The notes under the pieces are model-generated. The model did not search any database. It saw only the letters and a program-made list of their open reading frames with translations, and was not told the origin of the DNA. A stretch of DNA of 5,478 nt from positions 1 through 5,478 of the forward strand of contig DMOO01000032.1 of the NCBI GenBank assembly GCA_003456855.1, read 5' to 3'. Within the stretch, counting starts at the first letter, position 1, and each line of letters starts with the position of its first letter. Both the position numbers and the translations under genes were made by a program. Positions 1 to 5,028 of the stretch are shown in pieces. This DNA is from Sphaerochaeta sp. GTDB taxonomy: Bacteria; Spirochaetota; Spirochaetia; Sphaerochaetales; Sphaerochaetaceae.

Positions 1-1
1 T

Positions 2-250
2 GTTGCCCTCGCTGATCAGGTCGATGAGAGGAAGACCTCTGTTCTGGAACTGCTTTGCGATGCTGACAACGAACCTAAGGTTGCCGTTGACCAGGCGCTC
101 ACGTGCCTTGCTGTCCCCGTTCTTGGCCTTGAGAGCAAGATCGAGCTCCTCGTCTCTGTCGAGCAAAGGGATCTTCTCGATGTCTCTGAGATACATGCTC
201 AGGGCTCCGCTCTCTGCTGTGTTGACTCTGTTGGTGTTGATGCTTGCCAT
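2..250 (-). CDS. Sigma-70 family RNA polymerase sigma factor, N-terminal part (runs off left edge)
   Basis: The 83 visible residues are the start of a sigma-70-family factor, which directs RNA polymerase to promoters. Residues about 16-50 (SMYLRDIEKIPLLDRDEEL onward) match region 1.2. Residues 51-83 (RLVNGNLRFVVSIAKQFQN, then DLISEGN) match the start of region 2, which contacts core polymerase and the -10 element. There is no long region 1.1 before region 1.2. That fits the short RpoD/RpoS-like group rather than a long primary RpoD, but the missing C-terminus prevents a decision between primary and alternative factor. The ATG at 250-248 is preceded by AAAGGAGG (263-256) at 5-base spacing, which fixes the start. 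The gene has its own leader with a sigma-54-like promoter and a hairpin. The upstream gene at 450-911 is separated from it by a terminator, so the two are probably not co-transcribed. Confidence 0.92.
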   Translation of the reverse strand, partial: MASINTNRVNTAESGALSMYLRDIEKIPLLDRDEELDLALKAKNGDSKARERLVNGNLRFVVSIAKQFQNRGLPLIDLISEGN

Positions 251-274
251 GAAGGCCTCCTTTGCCACATCCCG

Positions 275-303
275 CCAGCTGGGTGACTCATCACAGCAGC
301 CGG
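275..303 (-). promoter_or_regulatory. Hairpin in the sigma factor leader
   Basis: On the minus strand CCGGCTG (303-297) pairs with CAGCTGG (281-275), including one G-U pair. Inside it GTGA (294-291) pairs with TCAC (286-283) around a TGAG loop, with a CT/C internal loop between the stems. If transcription starts about 12 bases after the -12 element of the sigma-54-like promoter (near 314), the hairpin lies near the 5' end of the mRNA and 11 bases before the AAAGGAGG ribosome-binding site. It could stabilise the message or affect translation. The pairing is seen directly; the function is inferred. Confidence 0.45.
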
Positions 304-323
304 TTCGACTGACATCAGCAAAC

Positions 324-341
324 TAGCAGGAATCGTGCCAA
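324..341 (-). promoter_or_regulatory. Sigma-54 (-24/-12) promoter for the sigma factor gene
   Basis: The minus strand reads TTGGCACGATTCCTGCTA. The sigma-54 consensus is TGGCACG, four bases, then TTGCW. The invariant GG falls at 339-338 and the invariant GC at 327-326, exactly ten bases apart, and only one core consensus base differs (CTGC for TTGC). The expected start is near 314, giving a leader of about 64 bases before the ATG at 250. The site lies in the intergenic gap and points at the sigma factor. No enhancer-binding site or activator gene is visible here. Confidence 0.7.
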
Positions 342-420
342 CCTTGATTCCAGACACCTTAAAAGCCCTTTTTCCAAGAAATAAGCGAAAACGAGGCCCA
401 AGAAACACAAGCAAAAATGC

Positions 421-445
421 AAAAAAATAGACCCGAAATCGGGTC
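421..445 (-). terminator. Intrinsic terminator of the 450-911 gene
   Basis: On the minus strand, five bases after the TAA stop, GACCCGA and TCGGGTC form a perfect inverted repeat (445-430). It is followed by TA and a run of seven T. This is a standard Rho-independent terminator and isolates the 450-911 gene from the sigma factor gene downstream. Confidence 0.88.
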
Positions 446-449
446 AAAA

Positions 450-911
450 TTACACACTCAGGTTCTTCAGGTCCTTTTTCGTGTCATTTTGACTCAGCAA
501 AAACACAGAACCGTCCAAACCACCGTCAAAATAGGTGCATTCAGGGTCAAAAGGATCCACCGGGAAGTCTATATGTATAGTCTTGAACCACTGCTCCACG
601 TTCGAGACAGGGCCGAACTGGGAGTTCTCCATATAGTCCTTCACATCCACCCAGGCGTCCCTGATCAGGTCATGGACCATATCACCCTCAGGAGGAGTCA
701 CGGAAAGATCCTTCTTTGTTATAAGGTATGAGCACATCTGGACACGGTAGAACCTGTGCCACAGCGGGTCCTCGTCATTGTCGTTGGCACGGACCAGAAA
801 GCACTCGCAGAGCGTATCAAGGGCATTGCGCACATTCTGCATGTGCTTGATCACGCCGGATATCTTGGCGACCCTCTCATTGAACCTCTGCATGTCATCG
901 TCGTTCTTCAT
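450..911 (-). CDS. Hypothetical protein, 153 residues
   Basis: I do not recognise a family. The product is small and acidic, with no signal peptide or membrane segment, so it is probably cytoplasmic. Residues 1-40 look like amphipathic helix (MQRFNERVAKISGVIKHM onward) and carry a CEC pair at 35-37. The middle is rich in aromatic residues (WHRFYRVQMCSYL, 51-63). The part at 109-130 contains DFPVDPFDPE, which suggests loop or beta structure. The ATG at 911-909 has GAAGG (922-918) at six-base spacing, better than the next Met at residue 7. A clear terminator follows the stop. The gene is divergent from the acyltransferase at 1047, with about 135 bases between. I could not place a convincing promoter for it. 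Being a real gene is supported by the ribosome-binding site, the terminator, and an open frame filling the space between its neighbours. Confidence 0.75.
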   Translation of the reverse strand: MKNDDDMQRFNERVAKISGVIKHMQNVRNALDTLCECFLVRANDNDEDPLWHRFYRVQMCSYLITKKDLSVTPPEGDMVHDLIRDAWVDVKDYMENSQFGPVSNVEQWFKTIHIDFPVDPFDPECTYFDGGLDGSVFLLSQNDTKKDLKNLSV

Positions 912-1011
912 TATATACCTTCAACACCGCAAAGATAACAACGCAACTTCAAATCGGAAAGGGGAATACAGAAGAAATCAACCAAAATTTTCGTCCCCAC
1001 CCCCAAAACCA

Positions 1012-1020
1012 TGCTAGAAT
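1012..1020 (+). promoter_or_regulatory. Possible extended -10 promoter for the acyltransferase
   Basis: TGCTAGAAT carries a TGn extension and a hexamer with five of six matches to TATAAT. The expected start near 1027 gives a leader of about 20 bases. No good -35 hexamer lies at 16-18 bases, so the assignment is weak. Confidence 0.35.
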
Positions 1021-1046
1021 CACACTGAAGGAATAAGAATAGAGTT

Positions 1047-2276
1047 ATGGAAAAAACTGAGAATACAAAACCAAAAAAGAAGAAGAAACCACTGCAGAAA
1101 CGGCCGTTCGGTCCACTGTACTTCATGGCGGCCAGGGTCGTGGGACGGGCATACATAAAGCACAAGTTCAACATGGTCCCATCGGGCGAGAAGGTCCAGG
1201 CCCCTGCCCTGATCATAAGCAACCACACCTCCAACGATGACTACAAGTTTATCGCCACATCCGTCAGACCAGCCAGGATTTCCTTCCTGGTCACCTACCA
1301 CTTCTTCACCTTCAAGAAGCTGGCACCATGGCTCAAGCTGATGGGCGCCATCCCGAAATACCAGTTCACAACCGACCTCGAGGCCATGAGGAAGATCCAA
1401 TACGTCGTCCAGAAGCAGAAAGGCAGCGTCTACATCGCCCCTGAGGGCACCGTCTACGGCAGCGGCCACCTCGGCTACATGTCCCCCGCCATCGCCAAGA
1501 TGGTAAGGTTCCTCAAGGTCCCGGTATATGCGTGCAAGATTCAGGGCGCAGGCCTCGGCAACGCCAAGTGGTCCAAACGCAAGCACCGCGGCAAGGTCAG
1601 CATCGACATCCGCAGGATCATCACCGCAGAGGAGTCCACCACACTCAGCAAGGACGAGGTCATGCAGCGCATCACCGACGCCCTTACCTACAACGAGTTC
1701 GAGTTCCAGAAGAAGGAGGGCTTCCTCATCAAGGGCTCCGACAAGGCCGAAGGCTTCGAGACCATGTTCTACAAGTGCCCCTGCTGCGGCTCCGAGTTCA
1801 AGATCCGAAGCAAAGGCAACGACGTCTTCTGCACCGAATGCGGCGCCAAGGCCACCATCCAGGACGACTTCTCCTTCAAGTGGGAGGGTGACAAGCAGTA
1901 CTTCGAGAACTACAGCCAGTGGTACGACTGGCAGTACGAGCAGGTAAAGGCCGAGGTCGCGGATCCCAACTTCAAGTTGGAGGATGAGTTCGACTTCGGC
2001 GAGGACGAGCCTGGCGTGGACAACTACGTCAAGGTCGGCCACGGAACGCTGACCTTCACCCACGACGGCTGGGACTTCAAGGGCACCTACAAGGGCCAGC
2101 CTTTCGAGGACCACGACGACCCGAGGTCAGTCTTCCTTGCAACCCTGAAGGTGGGACTGCACATCGAGCTTCCGATGAAGAACGGCCACTGCAGGGTCTA
2201 CTACCCCAAGGACGGACTCACCAGCATGAAGTGGCACATCGCCTCCAGAGCGATGAGCGAACTTCTTGGTTCCTGA
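1047..2276 (+). CDS. PlsC-like 1-acylglycerol-3-phosphate acyltransferase with C-terminal zinc ribbon
   Basis: This is a lysophospholipid acyltransferase-family protein. Family members transfer a fatty acyl group to a lysophospholipid such as 1-acylglycerol-3-phosphate at the inner membrane face. The catalytic HX4D motif is at residues 60-65 (NHTSNDD) and the substrate-binding EGT motif at 133-135 (APEGTVYG). A lysine-rich N-terminus (KPKKKKKPLQKRP, 8-20) may aid membrane contact. At 409 residues it is much longer than a typical PlsC of about 240. After the catalytic domain a zinc ribbon is visible (C244 and C247, C262 and C265, plus C246), followed by an acidic linker and a beta-rich tail from about 328 to 409. 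I recall similar fusions in Clostridia, so it may be a known but poorly characterised architecture. The exact substrate cannot be read from sequence. The ATG at 1047 is the only in-frame start after a TGA at 1026. The nearest Shine-Dalgarno (AAGGA, 1028-1032) is unusually far at 14 bases. Glycine codons are almost all GGC, unlike groES and the pectate lyase. Confidence 0.88.
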   Translation: MEKTENTKPKKKKKPLQKRPFGPLYFMAARVVGRAYIKHKFNMVPSGEKVQAPALIISNHTSNDDYKFIATSVRPARISFLVTYHFFTFKKLAPWLKLMGAIPKYQFTTDLEAMRKIQYVVQKQKGSVYIAPEGTVYGSGHLGYMSPAIAKMVRFLKVPVYACKIQGAGLGNAKWSKRKHRGKVSIDIRRIITAEESTTLSKDEVMQRITDALTYNEFEFQKKEGFLIKGSDKAEGFETMFYKCPCCGSEFKIRSKGNDVFCTECGAKATIQDDFSFKWEGDKQYFENYSQWYDWQYEQVKAEVADPNFKLEDEFDFGEDEPGVDNYVKVGHGTLTFTHDGWDFKGTYKGQPFEDHDDPRSVFLATLKVGLHIELPMKNGHCRVYYPKDGLTSMKWHIASRAMSELLGS

Positions 2277-2281
2277 ACCTG

Positions 2282-2310
2282 TTGTCGATTGCAAGGTTTT
2301 TGGTTATATT
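2282..2310 (+). promoter_or_regulatory. Sigma-70 type promoter of groES
   Basis: TTGTCG (2282-2287) and TATATT (2305-2310) are exactly 17 bases apart, with four and five matches to the -35 and -10 consensus. Transcription would start near 2317, leaving a leader of about 47 bases. No CIRCE element (TTAGCACTC, nine bases, GAGTGCTAA) is present, so HrcA control is not indicated here. Confidence 0.6.
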
Positions 2311-2334
2311 AACGATGATGCGTCTAGGCGCAGG

Positions 2335-2349
2335 ATGAAAAGCTTTCAT
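2335..2349 (+). promoter_or_regulatory. Small inverted repeat in the groES leader
   Basis: ATGAAA (2335-2340) and TTTCAT (2344-2349) form a six-base inverted repeat with loop AGC, ending directly at the AAGGAG ribosome-binding site (2350-2355). The stem is AT-rich and would melt easily. A thermosensor role would be speculative. Confidence 0.25.
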
Positions 2350-2363
2350 AAGGAGATGCATAT

Positions 2364-2627
2364 ATGACAATCAAGCCGCTTGGAGAGAGAGTTCTCGTTA
2401 AGATGGACAAGGTCGAAGAGAAGACAGCCGGTGGAATCTACATTCCACAGACCGCTCAGCAGGAGAAGACACAGATCGCTGTGGTCGAGGCTATCGGAGC
2501 CGACGTCAAGACCGTCAAGGTCGGACAGAAGATCCTCCATGACAAATATGCCGGAACATCAGTAAAGATGAATGATGACGAATATCTGATTCTCAACATC
2601 AAGGATGTCCTCGCAGTCATCGACTGA
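2364..2627 (+). CDS. groES: Co-chaperonin GroES (Hsp10)
   Basis: GroES forms the heptameric lid of the GroEL chaperonin and assists ATP-driven folding of cytoplasmic proteins. The 87 residues cover the whole family fold: IKPLGERVLVK at 3-13, the mobile-loop region KVEEKTAGGIYIPQTAQQ at 16-33 with the GGIYIP sequence that contacts GroEL, and the closing LILNIKDVLAVID. The length is slightly short of the usual 95-97, as in some spirochaetes. AAGGAG (2350-2355) stands eight bases before the ATG. No groEL follows; a terminator at 2650-2675 ends the transcript, so groEL must be elsewhere in the genome. Separation of groES from groEL is, as I recall, usual in Treponema. Glycine codons are GGA or GGT, never GGC, typical of a strongly expressed gene with its own codon preference. 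Confidence 0.97.
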   Translation: MTIKPLGERVLVKMDKVEEKTAGGIYIPQTAQQEKTQIAVVEAIGADVKTVKVGQKILHDKYAGTSVKMNDDEYLILNIKDVLAVID

Positions 2628-2649
2628 CAGACAGCAGACATCAAAGCAG

Positions 2650-2675
2650 AGGGAGCCCACGCGGCTCCCTTTTTT
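2650..2675 (+). terminator. Intrinsic terminator of groES (copy 1 of a repeated terminator)
   Basis: AGGGAGCC and GGCTCCCT form an eight-base-pair stem around loop CACGC, followed by T residues; six T run from 2670 to 2675. This is a strong Rho-independent terminator 22 bases after the groES stop. The segment 2650-2678 is identical, including the loop, to 4126-4154. Confidence 0.93.
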
Positions 2676-2742
2676 CTTATATAGCAAAGCGTTAAAACAA
2701 TACTAAAAAAAACTGACACTCCATTTAAATTTTAACACCTTC

Positions 2743-2786
2743 TTTTTGAACTCCTTCAGGGGTAATCTTGTAACGAAGGAGAAAAA
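2743..2786 (+). promoter_or_regulatory. Inverted repeat that could mask the pectate lyase ribosome-binding site
   Basis: CTCCTTC (2751-2757) is the exact complement of GAAGGAG (2775-2781), which is the Shine-Dalgarno sequence six bases before the ATG at 2788. The loop is 17 bases. Outside the stem, TTTTT (2743-2747) can also pair with AAAAA (2782-2786) if GAA is bulged. In the mRNA this would hide the ribosome-binding site, as in an RNA thermometer or the off state of a riboswitch. Function is inferred. Upstream (2679-2742) is AT-rich, and I found no convincing promoter hexamers there. Confidence 0.4.
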
Positions 2787-2787
2787 C

Positions 2788-4107
2788 ATGAAGAAAACGC
2801 TTTTTGTTCTAATCATCGTTTTGGTTGCATTGGGATTCGCCTACTCCCAGTCAATCGTGGAAATCAACGGAGTTCCAACCCAGGATTATGAGAACCTTGT
2901 CGGATGGGGAACGGAGACAAGAGGAGGTCTTGATGGAAGAATCATCAAGGTAACAAACCTCAACGCCAGCGGAGAAGGATCCTTCAGGGAGGCCCTTGAG
3001 GCTGAAGGTCCAAGAGTGATCGTCTTCGAGGTCGGAGGAGTAATCGACCTTGGCAAGAAGCAGATTAAAGTGAATAACCCGTACGTCACAATCGCAGGAC
3101 AGACAGCACCAAGTCCGGGAATCACGATCATCCGTGGTGGAATCACAATCAATACACATGATTTCGTCATGCAGCACGTCAGATTCAGAATGGGAGATGC
3201 AGGAGCAGAAATCGGTGAAGGATATGAGCCAGAGATCTCGACAGGTGGAAACGGCAATGCATACAACGTAGTCGTCGACCACTGCTCTGTTGCCTGGGGA
3301 GTCGATGAGAACCTTTCTGTCTCCGGAAAGAGAGGATACGGCCCTGAGAACGCATCAAGGAACATCACATACAGCAACAACTTCATCTCCGAAGGACTTG
3401 CCTGGTCAGTTCATAAGAAGCAGACCATGAACCACTCAATGGGAACACTGGTCATGGATGACTGCACAAACGTCGCCATCATCGGAAACTACTATGCGCA
3501 CAACTACGAAAGAAACCCATGGTTCAAGGGCAACACCTCCGGTGTGATCGTCAACAATCTGATCTATGACCCAGGTGCATGGTCAATCAGACTCTCATGG
3601 ATTCCAAAGGAGTGGAAGGATCTCGAGGAGAAACCAAGCTCCCCTATCGTCTCAATCGTAGGAAACTACGAGAAGGAAGGTCCATCCACAGAGGTGGTGG
3701 CAATGGTTGGATCAAACTACCCTGAGAACGATGAGCACGGTTACCTAGAGGATAACCTGATCTTCAAGATCGACGGTGTCACACCGGGTAAGCTCACTGA
3801 TGAGAGCATTCCAATCACAGTCCTCGAGGAAAAGCCTATCTGGGTCGATGGACTTGAGGCCATTCCTGTTGAGCTTGTCCCTGAATACGTCCTCAACTTC
3901 TCCGGTGCAAGACCTGCAGACAGAGATGCAGTTGACCTCAGACTCATCGAGGAGTTCTACAACGGAACCGGAAAGATCATCAACAGCCAGAATGAGGTTG
4001 GAGGCTATCCTGAGGTCGAGCCTACATACAGAGCACTCACAGAGCCTGCAGACGGCAACATCGAGGAGTGGCTCAAGCCATTCACAGCCGAGGTAATGGG
4101 ATACTGA
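2788..4107 (+). CDS. Secreted pectate lyase, polysaccharide lyase family 1
   Basis: The enzyme is predicted to cleave polygalacturonate (pectin) by calcium-dependent beta-elimination outside the cytoplasm. A signal peptide is clear: MKK, a hydrophobic core at 4-17, and a likely cut near AYS (18-20). Family 1 features follow in order: GWGTETRGGLDG (39-50), VTNLNASGEGSFREAL (55-70), AGQTAPSPG (103-111), DHCS (164-167), the acidic VDEN (172-175) expected to bind calcium, NHSMGTLV (215-222), and ERNPWFKG (241-248), whose R242 fits the catalytic arginine. The end (RDAVDLRLIEEF, 379-390, and GKIINSQNEVGGYP, 395-408) is the usual closing part. The start at 2788 is chosen over an ATG at 2746 because AAGGAG lies six bases before it and the signal peptide begins there. 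The product is 439 residues with no dockerin, binding module or membrane anchor. It forms a one-gene unit between two identical terminators. Confidence 0.93.
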   Translation: MKKTLFVLIIVLVALGFAYSQSIVEINGVPTQDYENLVGWGTETRGGLDGRIIKVTNLNASGEGSFREALEAEGPRVIVFEVGGVIDLGKKQIKVNNPYVTIAGQTAPSPGITIIRGGITINTHDFVMQHVRFRMGDAGAEIGEGYEPEISTGGNGNAYNVVVDHCSVAWGVDENLSVSGKRGYGPENASRNITYSNNFISEGLAWSVHKKQTMNHSMGTLVMDDCTNVAIIGNYYAHNYERNPWFKGNTSGVIVNNLIYDPGAWSIRLSWIPKEWKDLEEKPSSPIVSIVGNYEKEGPSTEVVAMVGSNYPENDEHGYLEDNLIFKIDGVTPGKLTDESIPITVLEEKPIWVDGLEAIPVELVPEYVLNFSGARPADRDAVDLRLIEEFYNGTGKIINSQNEVGGYPEVEPTYRALTEPADGNIEEWLKPFTAEVMGY

Positions 4108-4125
4108 TTTAAAACAAGCCTTTCC

Positions 4126-4151
4126 AGGGAGCCCACGCGGCTCCCTTTTTT
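4126..4151 (+). terminator. Intrinsic terminator of the pectate lyase (copy 2)
   Basis: The stem (AGGGAGCC / GGCTCCCT), loop (CACGC) and T run are the same as in the groES terminator; identity extends over 29 bases (4126-4154 against 2650-2678). It begins 18 bases after the lyase stop codon. Confidence 0.93.
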
Positions 4152-4190
4152 CTTTGCCCTTCAGCCGATGCAACGGGTATCTCAGAAACC

Positions 4191-4275
4191 AAAAAGTTAG
4201 TCCGTTCAACGAAAACAGCGGTTTTGGTTAAAAGTTTTAACCAAAACGACCATTTCCGTTGAAAAAGCTAACTTT
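4191..4275 (-). terminator. Possible terminator of the dinG-winged-helix transcript formed by the palindrome
   Basis: Read on the minus strand, the long stem closes with CTAAC followed by five T (4195-4191). It sits 25 bases after the stop of the 4301-5020 gene, and no other terminator for that transcript is visible. The last three T are also in the stem, and the structure is much longer than a normal terminator, so the call is tentative. Confidence 0.4.
4193..4275. repeat. 83-base imperfect palindrome between convergent genes
   Basis: The element is centred on G4234. The inner arms GTTTTGGTTAAAA (4221-4233) and TTTTAACCAAAAC (4235-4247) match over all 13 pairs. With the same centre and no shift, 4205-4210 pairs with 4258-4263 (six of six) and 4193-4200 pairs with 4268-4275 (eight of eight). 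Five of the ten positions between 4211 and 4220 also match. In total 32 of 41 positions pair. CC (4189-4190) and GG (4276-4277) continue it if two A are bulged. It carries no reading frame. It may be a terminator, a small dispersed repeat (REP- or MITE-like), or a structured RNA. Confidence 0.8.
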
Positions 4276-4300
4276 GGCAACCAAACCAAACAGCGAAGGC

Positions 4301-5020
4301 TCAATCCAGATACTTGATGAACGCCTTCAGGAAGTCTTTCTGATATGACAACAAAAAGTTCAGCTCGCTTGAGAGCCTTCTGTCCTTGGTCGCCAGCCTG
4401 AATCTATAGGGATTTGGATTTATGATGCTCAAGAGGTGCGGAAGCTCCTCCACTGGCAGCGGATACTCCAGCCTGGTGGTTGCGTAGTACAGGTCCACAA
4501 AGGCCTTCTCCTGGTAGGCGAAGCCCTGCTTCTGCAAGGAGAAGTCGCTTGAGGAAAGCACCACGAACTGGATCCTGCGCTTGAGGTTCTCATCCAGCAG
4601 CAGCTGGTTCTCATCCTCTGTCATGGCGAAATCCATGGCCCTCATTAGCTCAAGCTGCACATTTTTCACATCCTTGCCTCTTGTGCAGACTATCACAGGA
4701 TAGGCACCGTCGACCTTCATCCCAAGACCGTTCAGACAGTCCAGACCTGAGAGGTAGAACTCGTAGCCCGCCTTGGAGAGAACATCAAAGGCGGTTCTGC
4801 TCAGCTCCGGTATGTTCGAGAACCTCTCATCCTGCTCAGGGATAGATGATGATGCCACATAGACACCATGGCCCTTCTTGGCTATGCTCCCCTTCTCAAG
4901 CTCATCGTGGAGATGCCATGAGACGGTGCTCCTGTTCATGTCCGGAAACAGTGCATAGACCTCCTGGGTCGAGAGGCTTCCCCTCTCCCTCAATGCAACA
5001 GCAAGCTTTTCTCTGAACAT
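4301..5020 (-). CDS. Winged-helix protein resembling AbiEi / DUF6577-type proteins
   Basis: The first 55 residues form a winged helix-turn-helix: LSTQEVYALFPDMNRSTVSW (16-35) holds the helices and GSIAKKGHGVYV (44-55) the wing, so DNA binding is likely. The rest has features I associate with AbiEi-like antitoxins and DUF6577 proteins: FYLSGLDCLNGLG (88-100), a YPVIVCTRG strand (107-115), and EKAFVDLYYATT (171-182), which resembles their EK-x-VDLY block. Assignment is by resemblance, not search. AbiEi acts with the nucleotidyltransferase toxin AbiEii, but none lies downstream, so this appears to be an orphan or a regulator. Start choice: GAGGT (5030-5026) lies five bases before ATG 5020, giving 239 residues. 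A TTG at 5032 overlapping the upstream stop is possible but lacks a ribosome-binding site. The gap to the dinG-like gene is eight bases and the ribosome-binding site overlaps that gene's stop, so the pair is translationally coupled. Confidence 0.8.
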   Translation of the reverse strand: MFREKLAVALRERGSLSTQEVYALFPDMNRSTVSWHLHDELEKGSIAKKGHGVYVASSSIPEQDERFSNIPELSRTAFDVLSKAGYEFYLSGLDCLNGLGMKVDGAYPVIVCTRGKDVKNVQLELMRAMDFAMTEDENQLLLDENLKRRIQFVVLSSSDFSLQKQGFAYQEKAFVDLYYATTRLEYPLPVEELPHLLSIINPNPYRFRLATKDRRLSSELNFLLSYQKDFLKAFIKYLD

Positions 5021-5028
5021 GCAGCACC

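Noticed and set aside
199..447. 82-codon minus-strand frame overlapping the sigma factor start
   Set aside because: It overlaps the sigma factor coding region in another frame and spans its terminator, promoter and leader. It has no family motif.
1020..2114. Long open frame of 364 codons on the minus strand opposite the acyltransferase
   Set aside because: Its product is a low-complexity string of Leu, Val, Ala and Asp, caused by the GGC-rich codon pattern of the real gene. It has no recognisable motif and no ribosome-binding site.
2276..2301. Weak hairpin after the acyltransferase stop (AACCT...AGGTT, then T residues)
   Set aside because: The stem is short and bulged, with only about three T outside the stem, and it overlaps the groES promoter. 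Termination here is doubtful, so read-through into groES remains possible.
2684..2697. cre-like or LacI-type operator (CAAAGCGTTAAAA), with a related AAAACGCTTT at 2796-2806
   Set aside because: Neither is a good palindrome about the central CG, and the second lies in the signal-peptide codons, where KKT-L explains it.
2746..2787. Upstream ATG for the pectate lyase at 2746
   Set aside because: No Shine-Dalgarno precedes it, and it would place 14 residues before the signal peptide. The ATG at 2788 has AAGGAG at six bases.
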